From Mycolicibacterium vulneris (lineage in GTDB: Bacteria > Actinomycetota > Actinomycetes > Mycobacteriales > Mycobacteriaceae): 49,612 nucleotides of DNA. A program made the position numbers and the translations under genes. Of this stretch, positions 1 through 9,123 are shown in pieces. The notes under the pieces were generated by a model. That model worked only from the letters and a program-made list of their open reading frames with translations. It did no database searches and was not told where the DNA came from. The stretch spans positions 1 to 49,612 of the forward strand of contig NZ_NCXM01000039.1 of NCBI RefSeq assembly GCF_002104765.1, read 5' to 3'. How positions within the stretch are numbered: the first letter of the stretch is position 1; every line of letters begins with the position of its first letter.

Positions 1-65
1 GCAGCCTTCTCCTCGGGACTGTAGCGCCGCGACGTGGGCTTACCCAGCGATTGTTCCTTCGACAT
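1..65 (-). CDS. IS3-family transposase OrfA, N-terminus only
   Basis: The reverse strand gives an ATG at 65 followed by MSKEQSLGKPTSRRYSPEEK and runs off the left edge after 21 codons. The R-R-Y-S-P-E-E-K opening is typical of the first reading frame (OrfA, helix-turn-helix) of IS3-family insertion sequences. In that family OrfA is normally fused by frameshifting to the integrase frame OrfB. A purine-rich GATGCAGGG lies just before the ATG. The rest of the element is outside the window, so completeness and activity cannot be judged. Confidence 0.8.
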   Translation of the reverse strand, partial: MSKEQSLGKPTSRRYSPEEKA

Positions 66-90
66 CCCTGCATCCTCGTTTCCAAGGTCA
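1..90 (-). mobile_element. IS3-family element, end at about position 90
   Basis: Read on the minus strand, the sequence starting at 90 begins TGACCTTGG, the TGA-type start usual for IS3-family terminal repeats. It sits 25 bp before the OrfA start. The reading frame of the neighbouring decayed gene (91-1130) loses its coherent protein at this point. That agrees with the element having landed in that gene. The exact terminal repeat and target duplication need the other end. Confidence 0.6.
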
Positions 91-1130
91 GGAGCCTCCA
101 GGATTTCCAGGGCGATTCATCCAGCTTCAGCGCCATGTTAGTGAAGAGGTAGTCGATCGCCGCCTCGGAGGCGCCGTCGGCGAGCAGTTCATCGCGGCTG
201 AACCGAACCTGTTGATTCTTGGTGCTGCGCTTGATGATGCGGAGCCCCAGCCGCATGACGTCGATCAGCTCGACGTCGGTGGCGATCTTGAAGGCGTCGG
301 CGGGCGTCGCGCCCAATCCCGTGGTCTTAGATCTCGGTGCCCACTTGGTGAACCACAGATCGTAGGTGTTTGAAAATACGATCTCGAGCCTCAGCGGTGC
401 GTTGAAGAGTGCCGACGCGATTTCGCCTTGGATGAGGGGTTTCGCGTATTCATGCATCTCTTCGAGGCCCATCTTCGGCAGCTTGTGCTCAAGCTTCGCG
501 ATTTCATCCGTGGTGGGCACGTCGCCCGCGAACTCAGAGTTGAGATTCTGCTCCGTCGTGATCGACAGCAGCAGGTGCGTCAGGGTATCGCGATCGATCG
601 CCAGCGCGGCGTGATCCGTCGACGCGTATTCGATGATTTCGCGCTGCAGCTGTGCTGTCGCGCGGGGCGAGATGAGCATGTCGCCATAGATGATGATTCG
701 GTTGAGGACCTTCTCGCACAGGCCACCCTCGGCCCCGCCGGCGAGGAAGTCGCCCTCAACGTCACCCACGCCCCCGGGTGGTCGAGTAGGCTACGTCCCA
801 CTGCGCCTGCACGCGGGCGATGGTCTCGAGGGAGTGGTACAGGCTGACCCCGCCAAGCAGTTCGCGACGTTCGTCGTATGTCATTGGGTCCAGCCCAAAG
901 AGGCCGCACACGATCAGCTGCGGCTGTGAGCTCACGAACGACATGACCTTTGCGATCGGATCATCGGACGGCCAGCCCCCAGCCAGCCCGAACGGCGGCA
1001 TCTTTCCCGACGCCCACGGCGGCGGCTGATTTCCCGTCGGCTTTGGGTTGGACTTCCCGCCCTTCCACCGCGCAGGGTCGTGGTCGCGCTTCTCGGCGCG
1101 CTCCTTTCGGATTCGGGCGCCTTTACCCAT
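91..1130 (-). pseudogene. Decayed hypothetical gene, frameshifted and cut by IS3-family element
   Basis: The frame opening at ATG 1130 (MGKGARIRKERAEKRD) is coherent to about 775, where it meets a stop in a G-rich run (CCCGGGGGCG). From about 770 down to 91 another frame continues with a well-formed protein: helix-rich text such as CEKVLNRIIIYGDMLISP and LEIVFSNTYDLWFTKW, with no stop. The simplest reading is one protein of about 345 residues broken by a 1- or 2-base indel near 770 and then truncated by the insertion element. A ribosome binding site GAGAGGA lies about 10 bp before ATG 1130. I do not recognise the family. The basic, proline-rich N-terminus (residues 1-45) may be a flexible arm. 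Confidence 0.6.
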
Positions 1131-1267
1131 CGGCGGCAAATCCTCTCTCGTTCTAGCAGCTCGTCGATCTGGCGGGTCGACGGATCACCGCCCTGTTCGC
1201 GGATCGATCGGCGCACAGCGACAAGCGATGTCAGCGCGGCGTCGATGTCTTGCGAGGGCGCAAGCAT
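932..1267 (-). pseudogene. Small hypothetical gene overlapping the decayed gene, probably frameshifted at its end
   Basis: ATG 1267 opens a helical protein (MLAPSQDIDAALTSLVAVRR, then a D-E-L-L-E-R-E-R segment) that looks genuine for about 45 codons. It then reads as a low-quality shadow of the next gene. Dropping one T from the TTT at about 1138-1140 would end it as I-A-A-D-G-stop, overlapping ATG 1130 of the downstream gene in a typical coupled arrangement. A single-base insertion is therefore suspected. The function is unknown. It would be the first gene of a two-gene operon with the decayed gene. Confidence 0.35.
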
Positions 1268-1363
1268 CAAGGGTAGAAGTGCCGCCCGACAAGTCGTCGC
1301 GGAATCGAGCGGCGGCCCGAGAGGGGGAGCGTGTCGACGACCGCCGACGACATATCTGCACCG

Positions 1364-2227
1364 TCATTGGCGGTAGGACCGGTCGTAGATGACTTCCAGT
1401 CGGCCGGTTGTCGGACGGAGGATGGTGACATGCACGTTGGGGATCTCCCCGGTTTGGATTGCGGTGTTGATGAATCTTTTTGCGTTGGTAGTGCAGACCG
1501 ATTCACCGCCGGTTGGTGGGTAACAGATGTCGATAGCGTCGGAGGGTGTGAAGCGGCCGCCCCATGGGTCGAGACCGGCGATCCATCGGCGGCGACATTG
1601 CCACCACCGGTCGAGGGCCTGTTCGTGAGCTGTGGCGCGGTCGATGTCAATGCCGTAGACCTCGAGGTCGGTGTAACTGTTGTCTGCGAGTTCTCGAAAG
1701 ATGTTGGGGCCCTGCTCATGCCAGGTGAGTGTGCCTTCAATGACCACATTTTCTTTGCGGCTCACACAATCTCGTCGGATCTGGTCAGCCAGAGTCACTG
1801 ATTCCAGGTGCACAAGTCCGGCGAGTTCCCGGGGAGCTAGGGAATGGCCGTCGGCGAGCGGCGCGGCGGTAAGTAGATGGTCGAAAATCCCGTCGGTGAG
1901 GGCTTGTTCAATGATGCGGTCTTTGATGATGTCGGCGTCGATGATTCGGTATTCAGCGATGTCAGATACTAAATTGTGGAGCATGGTGGTCTTGCCAGCG
2001 CCGGGTGGGCCCGCCGACACAATCGCGGTGCGGCCATCATGGCGAGGGCTGTGTAGGCCCAGGTACCAGTCCACGGTTCGCTGATGGAAGCGAGCCCGGG
2101 CGATGTCGGTGATCGGGTATCGGTGGTGGGTGCACTCGTTGGAGTCGCGGTGGAGGAGTGCTCCGGGTGCGGAGAGTGCGGTCAGCTGATCAGTAACTTG
2201 TGCGCGCAGGTCAGGGGAGGTTCGCAT
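1364..2227 (-). CDS. Zeta-toxin-family protein (toxin of a toxin-antitoxin pair)
   Basis: This 287-residue P-loop protein carries a Walker A motif GPPGAGKTT at about residues 73-81, after the usual short helical N-terminus. Downstream are segments such as DADIIKDRIIEQA and ENVVIEGTLTWHEQG, typical of zeta/PezT toxins. Zeta toxins are kinases that phosphorylate UDP-activated amino sugars such as UDP-N-acetylglucosamine and so poison cell-wall synthesis. The start is placed at ATG 2227 because it overlaps the end of the antitoxin gene by 17 bp, and the in-frame text further upstream is a shadow of the antitoxin. Residue-level substrate specificity cannot be read here. Confidence 0.85.
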   Translation of the reverse strand: MRTSPDLRAQVTDQLTALSAPGALLHRDSNECTHHRYPITDIARARFHQRTVDWYLGLHSPRHDGRTAIVSAGPPGAGKTTMLHNLVSDIAEYRIIDADIIKDRIIEQALTDGIFDHLLTAAPLADGHSLAPRELAGLVHLESVTLADQIRRDCVSRKENVVIEGTLTWHEQGPNIFRELADNSYTDLEVYGIDIDRATAHEQALDRWWQCRRRWIAGLDPWGGRFTPSDAIDICYPPTGGESVCTTNAKRFINTAIQTGEIPNVHVTILRPTTGRLEVIYDRSYRQ

Positions 2228-2675
2228 GGAGTTGGCGGTCGGCCAGTTGTTGGAATTCGTCGTCGGTGAGTTGGCCACGGTAGAAGGCCATTTCGATGGA
2301 GTCCCAGTCGCCCGTGATGTAGGCGTCGGTGGCGACACCGTCTATATGGGCGACGTGGCCGAAGCTGTAGGTCCAGTTCAGGAGCTTGTGCATCATTTCC
2401 TCTGTGGTGATGATCCCGGCGCTGCGCTGGTCGATAATCTCGGCGGGTGTCACGTCGAGTTTCGTGGGGTCCTCGACGACCCGGCGCAGGATGCGCTGGA
2501 TGGTGGCCTGCGACTGATTTCCGACCAGCTCGCTGATCTGGCGCTGTGTGAGGCCTTGGACCACGGCAGCGTCGTAGATCTCGCGTTCAAGTTCACGTTC
2601 GTAGACGCGCTGACGTGCGGCTTTGGCCGCGAGCCGTTTCTGGGCGAGCGTTTGGTTGGTTGGTTGGGTCGACAT
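2211..2675 (-). CDS. Antitoxin-like helix-turn-helix protein of the zeta pair
   Basis: This 154-residue protein starts at ATG 2675, 7 bp after a strong AGGAGG. It has a basic, alanine-rich first helix (residues 10-35), then a helix-turn-helix (about residues 41-63, GLTQRQISELVGNQSQATIQ). The C-terminal half (about 75-150) would be the toxin-neutralising part. It immediately precedes and overlaps the zeta-toxin gene, so the two are translated together. By analogy with other such pairs it should bind the toxin and repress its own operon. The perfect palindrome at 2683-2709 over its ribosome binding site is the obvious operator. Confidence 0.8.
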   Translation of the reverse strand: MSTQPTNQTLAQKRLAAKAARQRVYERELEREIYDAAVVQGLTQRQISELVGNQSQATIQRILRRVVEDPTKLDVTPAEIIDQRSAGIITTEEMMHKLLNWTYSFGHVAHIDGVATDAYITGDWDSIEMAFYRGQLTDDEFQQLADRQLHANLP

Positions 2676-2682
2676 GACGGCA

Positions 2683-2709
2683 CCTCCTGATTCATTATGA
2701 ATCAGGAGG
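2683..2709 (-). promoter_or_regulatory. Perfect 27-bp palindrome covering the toxin-antitoxin ribosome binding site
   Basis: Two 13-base arms (2683-2695 and 2697-2709) are exact inverted complements around a single T. The minus-strand arm contains the AGGAGG that serves the antitoxin start at 2675. It also begins 10 bp after the stop of the DUF664 gene. It can act as a repressor operator, as an RNA hairpin hiding the ribosome binding site, or as a terminator for the upstream gene. Confidence 0.75.
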
Positions 2710-2718
2710 GCCTGTCCG

Positions 2719-3255
2719 TCAATTGGCGGGGCCGAGCTGCGTGCTCGAGCGGTGGATACCCGGGATTGCCCTTATCTGTTCGACCAGGATGTCTGCATGG
2801 CCGGCGTGGCGGGCGATCTCTGCGATGAGCCCGAGGTAGATGAAGCGCAGGCTCACTGCGCCAACGAGGCTGTGGTTAGCGGTGTCGTCGAGGTCGTGTC
2901 GGGCGGCGATGTCATCGGAGATCGCCCACGCAGCTTGGTATTCGGCCACAGCTTCGGGCAGAGTTTCGCGATCGCCGACGTGGAAGCTCACGTCACCCCC
3001 GACCGCTTGGCCGGTGCAGTCGTCAACGTGCCAGCCGGCCAGGGTGCGTTGAAACCAAATCCGTTCCGCTGCAGCGCAATGCTTCACCAAGGAGAGCGGT
3101 GTCGTCAGCGACGGCACCAAGCGTGTGCGGGCCTCAGCGTCGGATAGACTGCTGACCGCGGCCACGAGCTGTGAGCGCTGGAGTTGCAAGGTGTCCTGCA
3201 GCAGTTGCCGTTCGGAGCCGGTGAATGGGCGGCCTGGAGTCAATGCGGCGGTCAT
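2719..3255 (-). CDS. DinB-superfamily protein, DUF664 type
   Basis: This 178-residue four-helix-bundle protein has the DUF664 signature. A metal-ligand histidine sits in SLVKHCAAAERIWF (about residues 55-68), and the C-terminal RHAGHADILVEQIRA block holds two more histidines. The length matches the family. Actinobacterial members are relatives of mycothiol-dependent thiol transferases that detoxify electrophiles, but the substrate of this one is unknown. The gene lies just upstream of the toxin-antitoxin operon on the same strand, separated only by the palindrome at 2683-2709. Confidence 0.85.
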   Translation of the reverse strand: MTAALTPGRPFTGSERQLLQDTLQLQRSQLVAAVSSLSDAEARTRLVPSLTTPLSLVKHCAAAERIWFQRTLAGWHVDDCTGQAVGGDVSFHVGDRETLPEAVAEYQAAWAISDDIAARHDLDDTANHSLVGAVSLRFIYLGLIAEIARHAGHADILVEQIRAIPGIHRSSTQLGPAN

Positions 3256-3848
3256 CTGTCCTTCTTTCGGGTGATAACTCGGTCCGGATGGACCGGAGCT
3301 AGGGGGCGGGAGCGGGGGGCTGCGCTCGACGATCCGCGACGCGGCAATCGGGCATACGACAAGCGGGGCAACAGGAGGGGAGGTCGGCGACGATCGCGCG
3401 TCAGAATCTGGCGATGTCTACTCGTCGGGCGAAGGCCGCTCGACGTCAAACAGAGATGCGAGGGCTAATACGGTCACGCTATCAGGGAGCCGCAACCGTC
3501 ACGCGCGGAGACTAGTCATCTAAACGACGAACGAACACTCGCAAAGTCCACCGGCGGGGGAGCGGCCCCCACGCCGCGGCCCGGCCGGCCGACGTTGATG
3601 CCACCCGATCAGCTGGTCTGATTCATCTGATGTAACACCCTGGGCACTCACACTCAAAACACGCGGATTCAAAGCCGCTGCGGCAGTGTAAATTACAGTG
3701 CGCCGCAAACTTTTGGTATTGAATCATGTTGGAGTACGACACATTCCGCAATATGGCGGACTGTTAATAACTTGCCATATTCGATTCCGCAGTATTCCTG
3801 CTCGGGCGGCGGCTGGCAATTTAGGTATGGGTCCGCGCACAGCGCGCG
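3256..3848 (-). other. 593-bp intergenic region
   Basis: No convincing gene. The part next to the DUF664 start (3256-3500) is GC-rich and includes a short inverted repeat CGGTCC-GGAT-GGACCG near 3281. The 3600-3800 part is markedly AT-richer and contains copy A of the dispersed repeat (3721-3798). Confidence 0.6.
3721..3798 (-). repeat. Dispersed AT-rich repeat, copy A
   Basis: On the minus strand it lies about 50 bp after the stop of the unknown gene 3849-4748. It contains an exact 8-bp inverted repeat, AATATGGC and GCCATATT, around a short AT-rich centre. It aligns base for base with copies at 14961, 17021 and 19151: a GGAATAC-type start, a GAATATGGC block, a TTA/TTGC centre, a GCCATATT block and a final CAACAT. 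It reads as E-Y-G-K-L-L in one frame, like copy D. Confidence 0.7.
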
Positions 3849-4748
3849 TCACTCACACCGGGCGGGGCTGACCGGGCGGCGGCGGATGGTGAACAGCTCG
3901 CCGCTCAATTCTGACCATGAGCTCGTTGAGTCGGCTCGGATGATGAGTTCGCCTACGCGGCATTGTTCGTCCGCCGGACTGATTTGGATACCCCCGCGCG
4001 TCACGCGGATGGCTGGGCTCGAGATAAGCGGGCCCACCGGATGGTCGAGAGCGCGGCGAAGCTCGTCTGTCGTGATGCCAGGAAACTTCGGTGCGGCGGC
4101 GGACGCCAACGCGTCTGTGTACCGGTCGTCGTGGAAGGCCGCGATCGTCCCGTCGATGAGTTCTTCGCTGCACGAGACCGCGTTGTGGGGTCCATGTTTG
4201 GTGGCGTGCACGGTCAGGCGAAGTCCAAAGTTCGCCTGGATATCGAGATTGCGTTCGGACAAGGAGATCAGTCCGTTGGCGTTGGCCTCGCGCAGGGCAT
4301 ACCACGTGGGCCGCGCGGAACCATTGAGGGCTAATCGGCGGGGGATGCGCTGCCAGCGCGCGACCGTCTGGTCCGGCTGCCAGCGGGTCCACTCAGTGCC
4401 GACTGAATAGCGGTAGTAGTGCAGTTGACCGGCGATGAGATCGATGGGGATGGGAGGTGCTGGGGGAGCGGCTGGGCCGTGCTCAAAGCGCACCCAGGCC
4501 CACTTCGGCATGGACTCACGGAAATTGGTGAACAGACTATTTTCGGTGTCGGCGATGGCCGGATTCGTCGTGTCGTAGTAGCCGACGAAGGGGACGCCCG
4601 GCGAAATCGCCAGGTCAATCAATGCCTGTTTCAACTTGGCTTTGAGCATCTTCTGCCAATGATGCCGCTCCTCGCCGTCGTATTGGATGCGATACCCCGA
4701 CCAGATCTCGACGGCAGTGTCGCTGGCATGAAGGACAAACGGTTCCAT
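3849..4748 (-). CDS. Hypothetical protein
   Basis: I do not recognise this 299-residue protein. It starts at ATG 4748, only 3 bp after the stop of the upstream gene, so the two form an operon. The N-terminal half is aromatic and mixed alpha/beta (segments EIWSGYRIQYDGEERHHW and FVGYYDTTNPAIADTENS). A proline stretch (about residues 92-101) separates it from the rest. No membrane segment or signal peptide is visible. It ends beside copy A of the dispersed repeat. With its partner it lies beside, and divergent from, the helicase-methylase-ATPase cassette, so it could be an accessory defence gene. Confidence 0.7.
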   Translation of the reverse strand: MEPFVLHASDTAVEIWSGYRIQYDGEERHHWQKMLKAKLKQALIDLAISPGVPFVGYYDTTNPAIADTENSLFTNFRESMPKWAWVRFEHGPAAPPAPPIPIDLIAGQLHYYRYSVGTEWTRWQPDQTVARWQRIPRRLALNGSARPTWYALREANANGLISLSERNLDIQANFGLRLTVHATKHGPHNAVSCSEELIDGTIAAFHDDRYTDALASAAAPKFPGITTDELRRALDHPVGPLISSPAIRVTRGGIQISPADEQCRVGELIIRADSTSSWSELSGELFTIRRRPVSPARCE

Positions 4749-4751
4749 GAG

Positions 4752-5390
4752 TCAATGCCAGGTGAGCATGTCGAGCAGCCGCAAGTCTGTTATGCGGCTG
4801 AGGTTTGCGCCTAGGGTGCCCTCGTGGCCGAGCGCGGCGCGCAGCTGCGCGAGCGCCTCGGATTCGGTGTTGGTGATCAGATCGTCACGAATAGCAACCC
4901 AGTAGGCAGCTTTTTGATATTTCAGGCGGGGATAGCGTTCGACGGCTTGCTCGGCGTCCTGGCGGTAGACGTTGGTCACCTTGGAATCGAGGATCGGGTA
5001 CGCCTTAGGCCGTTTGATGTGGAGCACTTTGCTGATCTTCGATCTTGCGACCCTGCTCGGTGCGTCCTTTTCGAAGTGCCGGTAGAAGGCCTCGAGCTGG
5101 TCGTAGAGGCCGTTTCGGATGTTCGGTTCCGCGCGTCGGAGATCGGCGTCGACTGGCGGCCAAGGTGCGCTCGTCGCGCGTTCGACAAACCAAACGAGTT
5201 CCTTTTCTGATACCCGTGAATACACAGCATGGGTGCGGGCCACTTCGTCACGGGTAAGGGTCGTGGGGTCGCCGGGGCCCGGCAGGTCATAGCGGGTGAT
5301 CGTCCGGCCTGGATAGTGCCGCAGCTCGTCGACGCATTTCCCAATGGAACGCTCCTGTCCAGCGATAACAATTGCGGCCGATGTCGACAT
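4752..5390 (-). CDS. Hypothetical protein, DUF6308-like
   Basis: About 212 residues from ATG 5390 (MSTSAAIVIAG). The text includes a histidine- and lysine-rich central part (FYRHFEKDAPSRVARSKISK, then LHIKRPKAYPILDSKVTNVY) that I associate, without certainty, with the actinobacterial DUF6308 family of unknown function. The frame is open to 5423, but the inner ATG better matches the start of conserved-looking sequence. It is the first gene of a two-gene operon with 3849-4748. It is divergent from the helicase cassette, with about 520 bp between them. The K-R-P-K-A-Y-P-I-L-D-S-K block could bind nucleic acid, but that is only a guess. Confidence 0.65.
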   Translation of the reverse strand: MSTSAAIVIAGQERSIGKCVDELRHYPGRTITRYDLPGPGDPTTLTRDEVARTHAVYSRVSEKELVWFVERATSAPWPPVDADLRRAEPNIRNGLYDQLEAFYRHFEKDAPSRVARSKISKVLHIKRPKAYPILDSKVTNVYRQDAEQAVERYPRLKYQKAAYWVAIRDDLITNTESEALAQLRAALGHEGTLGANLSRITDLRLLDMLTWH

Positions 5391-5916
5391 GCGCTGACGA
5401 TAACCGCTGCACCCCTTGGACATCGCATATAGCGGTGCTCAAGCGCTTACGTCGTCGGCGGCGCGTGCACCGGCGAGCAGTTGCAGTCGTGTCGATCCGC
5501 CCTACATGCGTTGGTGTGCTCACCAGTGAGGCGGCGCTGCCGATGCCCAGCTTGAGCAGCTGGTACTGCACCAGGAGCTCACCGCTGCACCGACCGACTG
5601 GATGCCGAGCTTCACCGCGGGAATCGTCATCGGTTCATCCTGTCAGCGGCGCCGGCGCGCCGACGTTCGGAGTCGAGTAGACCTCCTGGTCATGCGGCCC
5701 ATCGTGTTGCGGTACCGGGGATGCTAGGTCGATGGATGGACACGCGTCTGTGCCGCTCCCTGCGGCTCCGCAGGCTCGTCTGGGTCGGGTGACAGAGTGG
5801 AGCGTGCAGAGGGTCGACGAAGACGGCGCGTGCACCCGTGCGTGATGAGCGCAGCAACTATCGTGCATGGGAGTCCTCCAGCGAGGGAGGCGGCACCCCA
5901 GGGGAGGTTGGTCGTG
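5391..5916. other. 526-bp divergent intergenic region before the helicase gene
   Basis: No intact gene. Around 5500-5640, minus-strand frames carry fragments such as MTIPAVKLGIQSVGAA and QYQLLKLGIGSAASLVST that look like pieces of one small decayed protein in two frames. The region must hold the promoters for both the minus-strand pair (4752) and the helicase operon (5917). A good ribosome binding site GGGGAGG stands at 5901-5907. Confidence 0.4.
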
Positions 5917-8900
5917 ATGTTTGACCGCGGTCAACGGGTGCGAGTTCAGGCCGCTGGCATGCCAGAGTTCGCGACAATCCGCTACGCCATTCCCGGTGAT
6001 TCCGACGGTTCCTGGGACTTGATCCTCGTGGACGACGATGACCGCCGACACGAGATCAACCTCGCCGCCGGCGACACCGCGACCGTGCGCAAGCTTGTCA
6101 GCGATGGGCACGGAGATTCGGCTCGGGTGCTGGCAGCGATGTGGACGCAGTGGATGGATGCTGCGGCGACTAACGCCGAGTCCAGCGCGATGGCGTCGAT
6201 GCCGCTCAAGCCGTATGCGCATCAGACCACCGCGGTGTATGGAGCGATGCTGCCGCAACCTCAGCTGCGATTCTTGCTCGCCGACGAACCCGGCACGGGC
6301 AAGACGATCATGGCTGGCCTGTATCTACGTGAGATGCAGCGGCTCGGCTTGGTGAGGCGCGCGTTGATCGTTTGCCCCGCCAACTTGGCCTCGAAGTGGG
6401 TCGACGACTTCTCACGCCTACTCGGTGGTGGTCTGCGGCAGATCACCTCGGCGACGGTGCGTGAAGATGCGTTGAACTCCAACGACTTGTGGGTGGTCTC
6501 GCTCGAGTTGGCTGCGGTCAATCCGGCCGTTCAGGACGCGCTGCGACCCGACAAGGCTGGGTGGGACTTGGTGGTGTTCGACGAGGCGCACCGGTTGACT
6601 CCGACCGCGGCTGGGTTCCACCAGGTGGGTCGCCTGCTGGCCAAGAACACCCCGCGAGCGCTGTTGATGACCGCCACCCCGCATCGCGGCAAGGAATGGC
6701 TGTTCCGGCACCTGCTGCACTTGGTCGACCCTGCCATCTATCCCGATCCTGGCATCGATCCGAATGTCGCGCTGTCGGCACTTCGGCCAGGCCCTATCCA
6801 CTTCCTTCGCAGAATGAAAGAGGATCTGGTCGACTACGACGGCAAGACGCGGCTGTTCAAGGGCCGCTCCGCCCATAACCACAGCGTCGCCCTCTCACAA
6901 GTCGAGTACGCCTACTACCAGGCCGCGCTGGACATGGTGGAGCAGTTCTTCCCCCAGTCGGCGCAGCCCTTGGCCAGGATGGTGTACGGCAAGCGGGCCG
7001 CGTCAAGCCTGTATGCGTTGGCCGAAACGTTGCGGCGACGCTCCACCCACATGGGAGAGATGAGTGAGGCCGAGGCCGCTCTCATCGCCGAGAGTAGCGG
7101 CGACGGCGATGAGAGCGAAGTCGACGAGGCGAAGGTGATCCACACCGGATCAACGTCCACGCGCGCCGAGCGCACGGCGATCAAGGCCCTGGCCGACCGC
7201 ATCGACGCCACCCTCTTCGATCCCGCGTGGCTGCCCTCGAAGTGGCGGCGCCTGACTGAAGACTGCCTTTCCAAGCACGCGATCCTTCCGGGCAACGGCG
7301 AACAGGCCGTGGTGTTCACCGAGTACGCTGATTCGGCGCAGTGGATCTCCGAGCGGCTCAGCGCCGAGGGCTACACAGCGAAGATGTACTCGGGCCGGCA
7401 GAGCAAGCCGGATCGCGATGAGGTCCGAAAAGCGTTCATGCGCGGCGACTTTCAAGTGATCGTCACCACCGACGCGGGCAACGAGGGTATCGACCTGCAG
7501 GCGGCGCACGTCCTGGTGAACTACGACATCCCGTGGTCGCTGGTGCGGCTAGAGCAACGTATGGGCCGCATCCACCGGGTGGGACAGCTCCGGGAGGTCT
7601 ATCTGTACAACTTGGTGGCCACCGACACCCGTGAAGGGGAGACACTGCTGCGTCTGCTCGACAATTTCGTCACCGCGGCCAATGAGTTGCACGGGCAGAT
7701 GTTCGACAGCCTCTCGGCAGTCGCCGAGATCACCGGCGTGGATTACGACCGTTGGTTGACTGACCTGTACGGCAACGACGAGGCCAAGAAGCAGACCGCG
7801 ATCGACGCCGCTCGGGCGGTGCAAGCCCAGGAGCTGACCCGCGTCGCCCGCCAAGTTCGCGACAACGAGCGTCGGCTGGCCAGCCAGGTCGATGCCGTTG
7901 CAGCGCTGACACTGCTGCAACGAGACCTGTTCGCGCGCATTAATCCCGCGATTGTGGAGGCGTACCTCGATCGGCTCTCAGCTGCCGGAGTGCTGCTGGC
8001 CGCGCCCACCGCGGCGGGGCCAGGGTTTCGCCGACTGTCATTGGTCGGACAGACCCTGCCGCCATCGCTAGGAGGTGGCACCGATGCGCACATCGCCACC
8101 AGCGGGGAGGCAATACGCGCCGCTGAAGAGAGCATCGACGTAGGTGACACCGTCACTTTGGGACCGGGAGAGCCGGCGTTCACCGATCTAATCGCCCTGG
8201 CCGACCGCGCACTGGCCGAGGACCTCTACCAATCGGGCGCGGCCGCTGATCCCAGCAGCCTGACGCCGTATGACCTGTACGCCTACGAAGCGACCATGAC
8301 CGAGAGCGACGGCAAACGAGCAAGTGTGTGGGCGACGCTGGTGAAAGTCGATGACAGCGGCAACGCCCGTGCGGTGCGGTGGGAGACGTTGGCCAACCTG
8401 GTGCCAACCGAAATCTCCGGCACAGCAGCACATCCCGCCCGCGAGGGACGCGCCCACGAGGCGGCGCGGGCGGTCGCCGACACCACGGTGACAGAGCACC
8501 GGAAGGTGCGGACCGACTGGTTTGGGCAGGCGCGGCGGGATCTGAACAACCTCCCGTTGAATCTGACCGAAGGCATAGAGGACCGTGACACTCGAGTGGC
8601 CCTTCGCAAGCAGTTCCAGGTCCAGACGTCGGCGCGGATCGCGGAGTTGGAACGTCTCACCGACGTGCAGCTGACCGACCCGAAATTGGTGGGTCGGATC
8701 CGGGTGGTGGCAGCCGCCGACGCCAGCACGCAGGCCGAGATCGACGCCGAAATGGTGTCGATGAGTCACGTCCACCAGCTGTTGGTCGACGACGGCTGGG
8801 TCGTCGAAGACGTGCACACGGAGGGTCGCGGCTACGACCTGGAAGCTCGCCGTAACAACCAAATCCGTCACGTCGAGGTCAAGGGAGTGCTGGATAGCGC

Positions 8901-9123
8901 CGCCAGCAACGGGATTCGGATGACGGGTAACGAAGTGCTCATCGCCACCCAGCACCGCCGCAACTATTGGCTGTACGTCGTCGACCAGTGCGCAGATGGG
9001 GTCGGTCGGTTCTTCGGCGCCTACGAGGACCCCGCCACGTTGTTCTCCACCGACATGACCGGTGACGCTATCTTCCGTGTTCCGGGCAGCAGTCTGAAGA
9101 ATGCACCGGGAAGCAACCTATGA
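5917..9123 (+). CDS. SNF2-type helicase with C-terminal DUF3883 domain (defence cassette, gene 1)
   Basis: A 1068-residue superfamily 2 ATPase. Walker A is DEPGTGKT (about residues 123-130), Walker B is VVFDEAH (about 219-225) and motif III is TATPHRG (about 252-258). The helicase C-terminal half carries VIVTTDAGNEGIDLQ and the motif VI text QRMGRIHRVGQ. The last 120 residues contain GRGYDLEAR followed by HVEVKG, the DUF3883 pattern resembling a PD-(D/E)XK nuclease core. ATG 5917 is chosen because GGGGAGG lies 9 bp upstream and the text before it is not protein-like. The next gene overlaps its stop by 4 bp. Such helicases couple DNA translocation to restriction in DISARM-like systems. Confidence 0.88.
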   Translation: MFDRGQRVRVQAAGMPEFATIRYAIPGDSDGSWDLILVDDDDRRHEINLAAGDTATVRKLVSDGHGDSARVLAAMWTQWMDAAATNAESSAMASMPLKPYAHQTTAVYGAMLPQPQLRFLLADEPGTGKTIMAGLYLREMQRLGLVRRALIVCPANLASKWVDDFSRLLGGGLRQITSATVREDALNSNDLWVVSLELAAVNPAVQDALRPDKAGWDLVVFDEAHRLTPTAAGFHQVGRLLAKNTPRALLMTATPHRGKEWLFRHLLHLVDPAIYPDPGIDPNVALSALRPGPIHFLRRMKEDLVDYDGKTRLFKGRSAHNHSVALSQVEYAYYQAALDMVEQFFPQSAQPLARMVYGKRAASSLYALAETLRRRSTHMGEMSEAEAALIAESSGDGDESEVDEAKVIHTGSTSTRAERTAIKALADRIDATLFDPAWLPSKWRRLTEDCLSKHAILPGNGEQAVVFTEYADSAQWISERLSAEGYTAKMYSGRQSKPDRDEVRKAFMRGDFQVIVTTDAGNEGIDLQAAHVLVNYDIPWSLVRLEQRMGRIHRVGQLREVYLYNLVATDTREGETLLRLLDNFVTAANELHGQMFDSLSAVAEITGVDYDRWLTDLYGNDEAKKQTAIDAARAVQAQELTRVARQVRDNERRLASQVDAVAALTLLQRDLFARINPAIVEAYLDRLSAAGVLLAAPTAAGPGFRRLSLVGQTLPPSLGGGTDAHIATSGEAIRAAEESIDVGDTVTLGPGEPAFTDLIALADRALAEDLYQSGAAADPSSLTPYDLYAYEATMTESDGKRASVWATLVKVDDSGNARAVRWETLANLVPTEISGTAAHPAREGRAHEAARAVADTTVTEHRKVRTDWFGQARRDLNNLPLNLTEGIEDRDTRVALRKQFQVQTSARIAELERLTDVQLTDPKLVGRIRVVAAADASTQAEIDAEMVSMSHVHQLLVDDGWVVEDVHTEGRGYDLEARRNNQIRHVEVKGVLDSAASNGIRMTGNEVLIATQHRRNYWLYVVDQCADGVGRFFGAYEDPATLFSTDMTGDAIFRVPGSSLKNAPGSNL

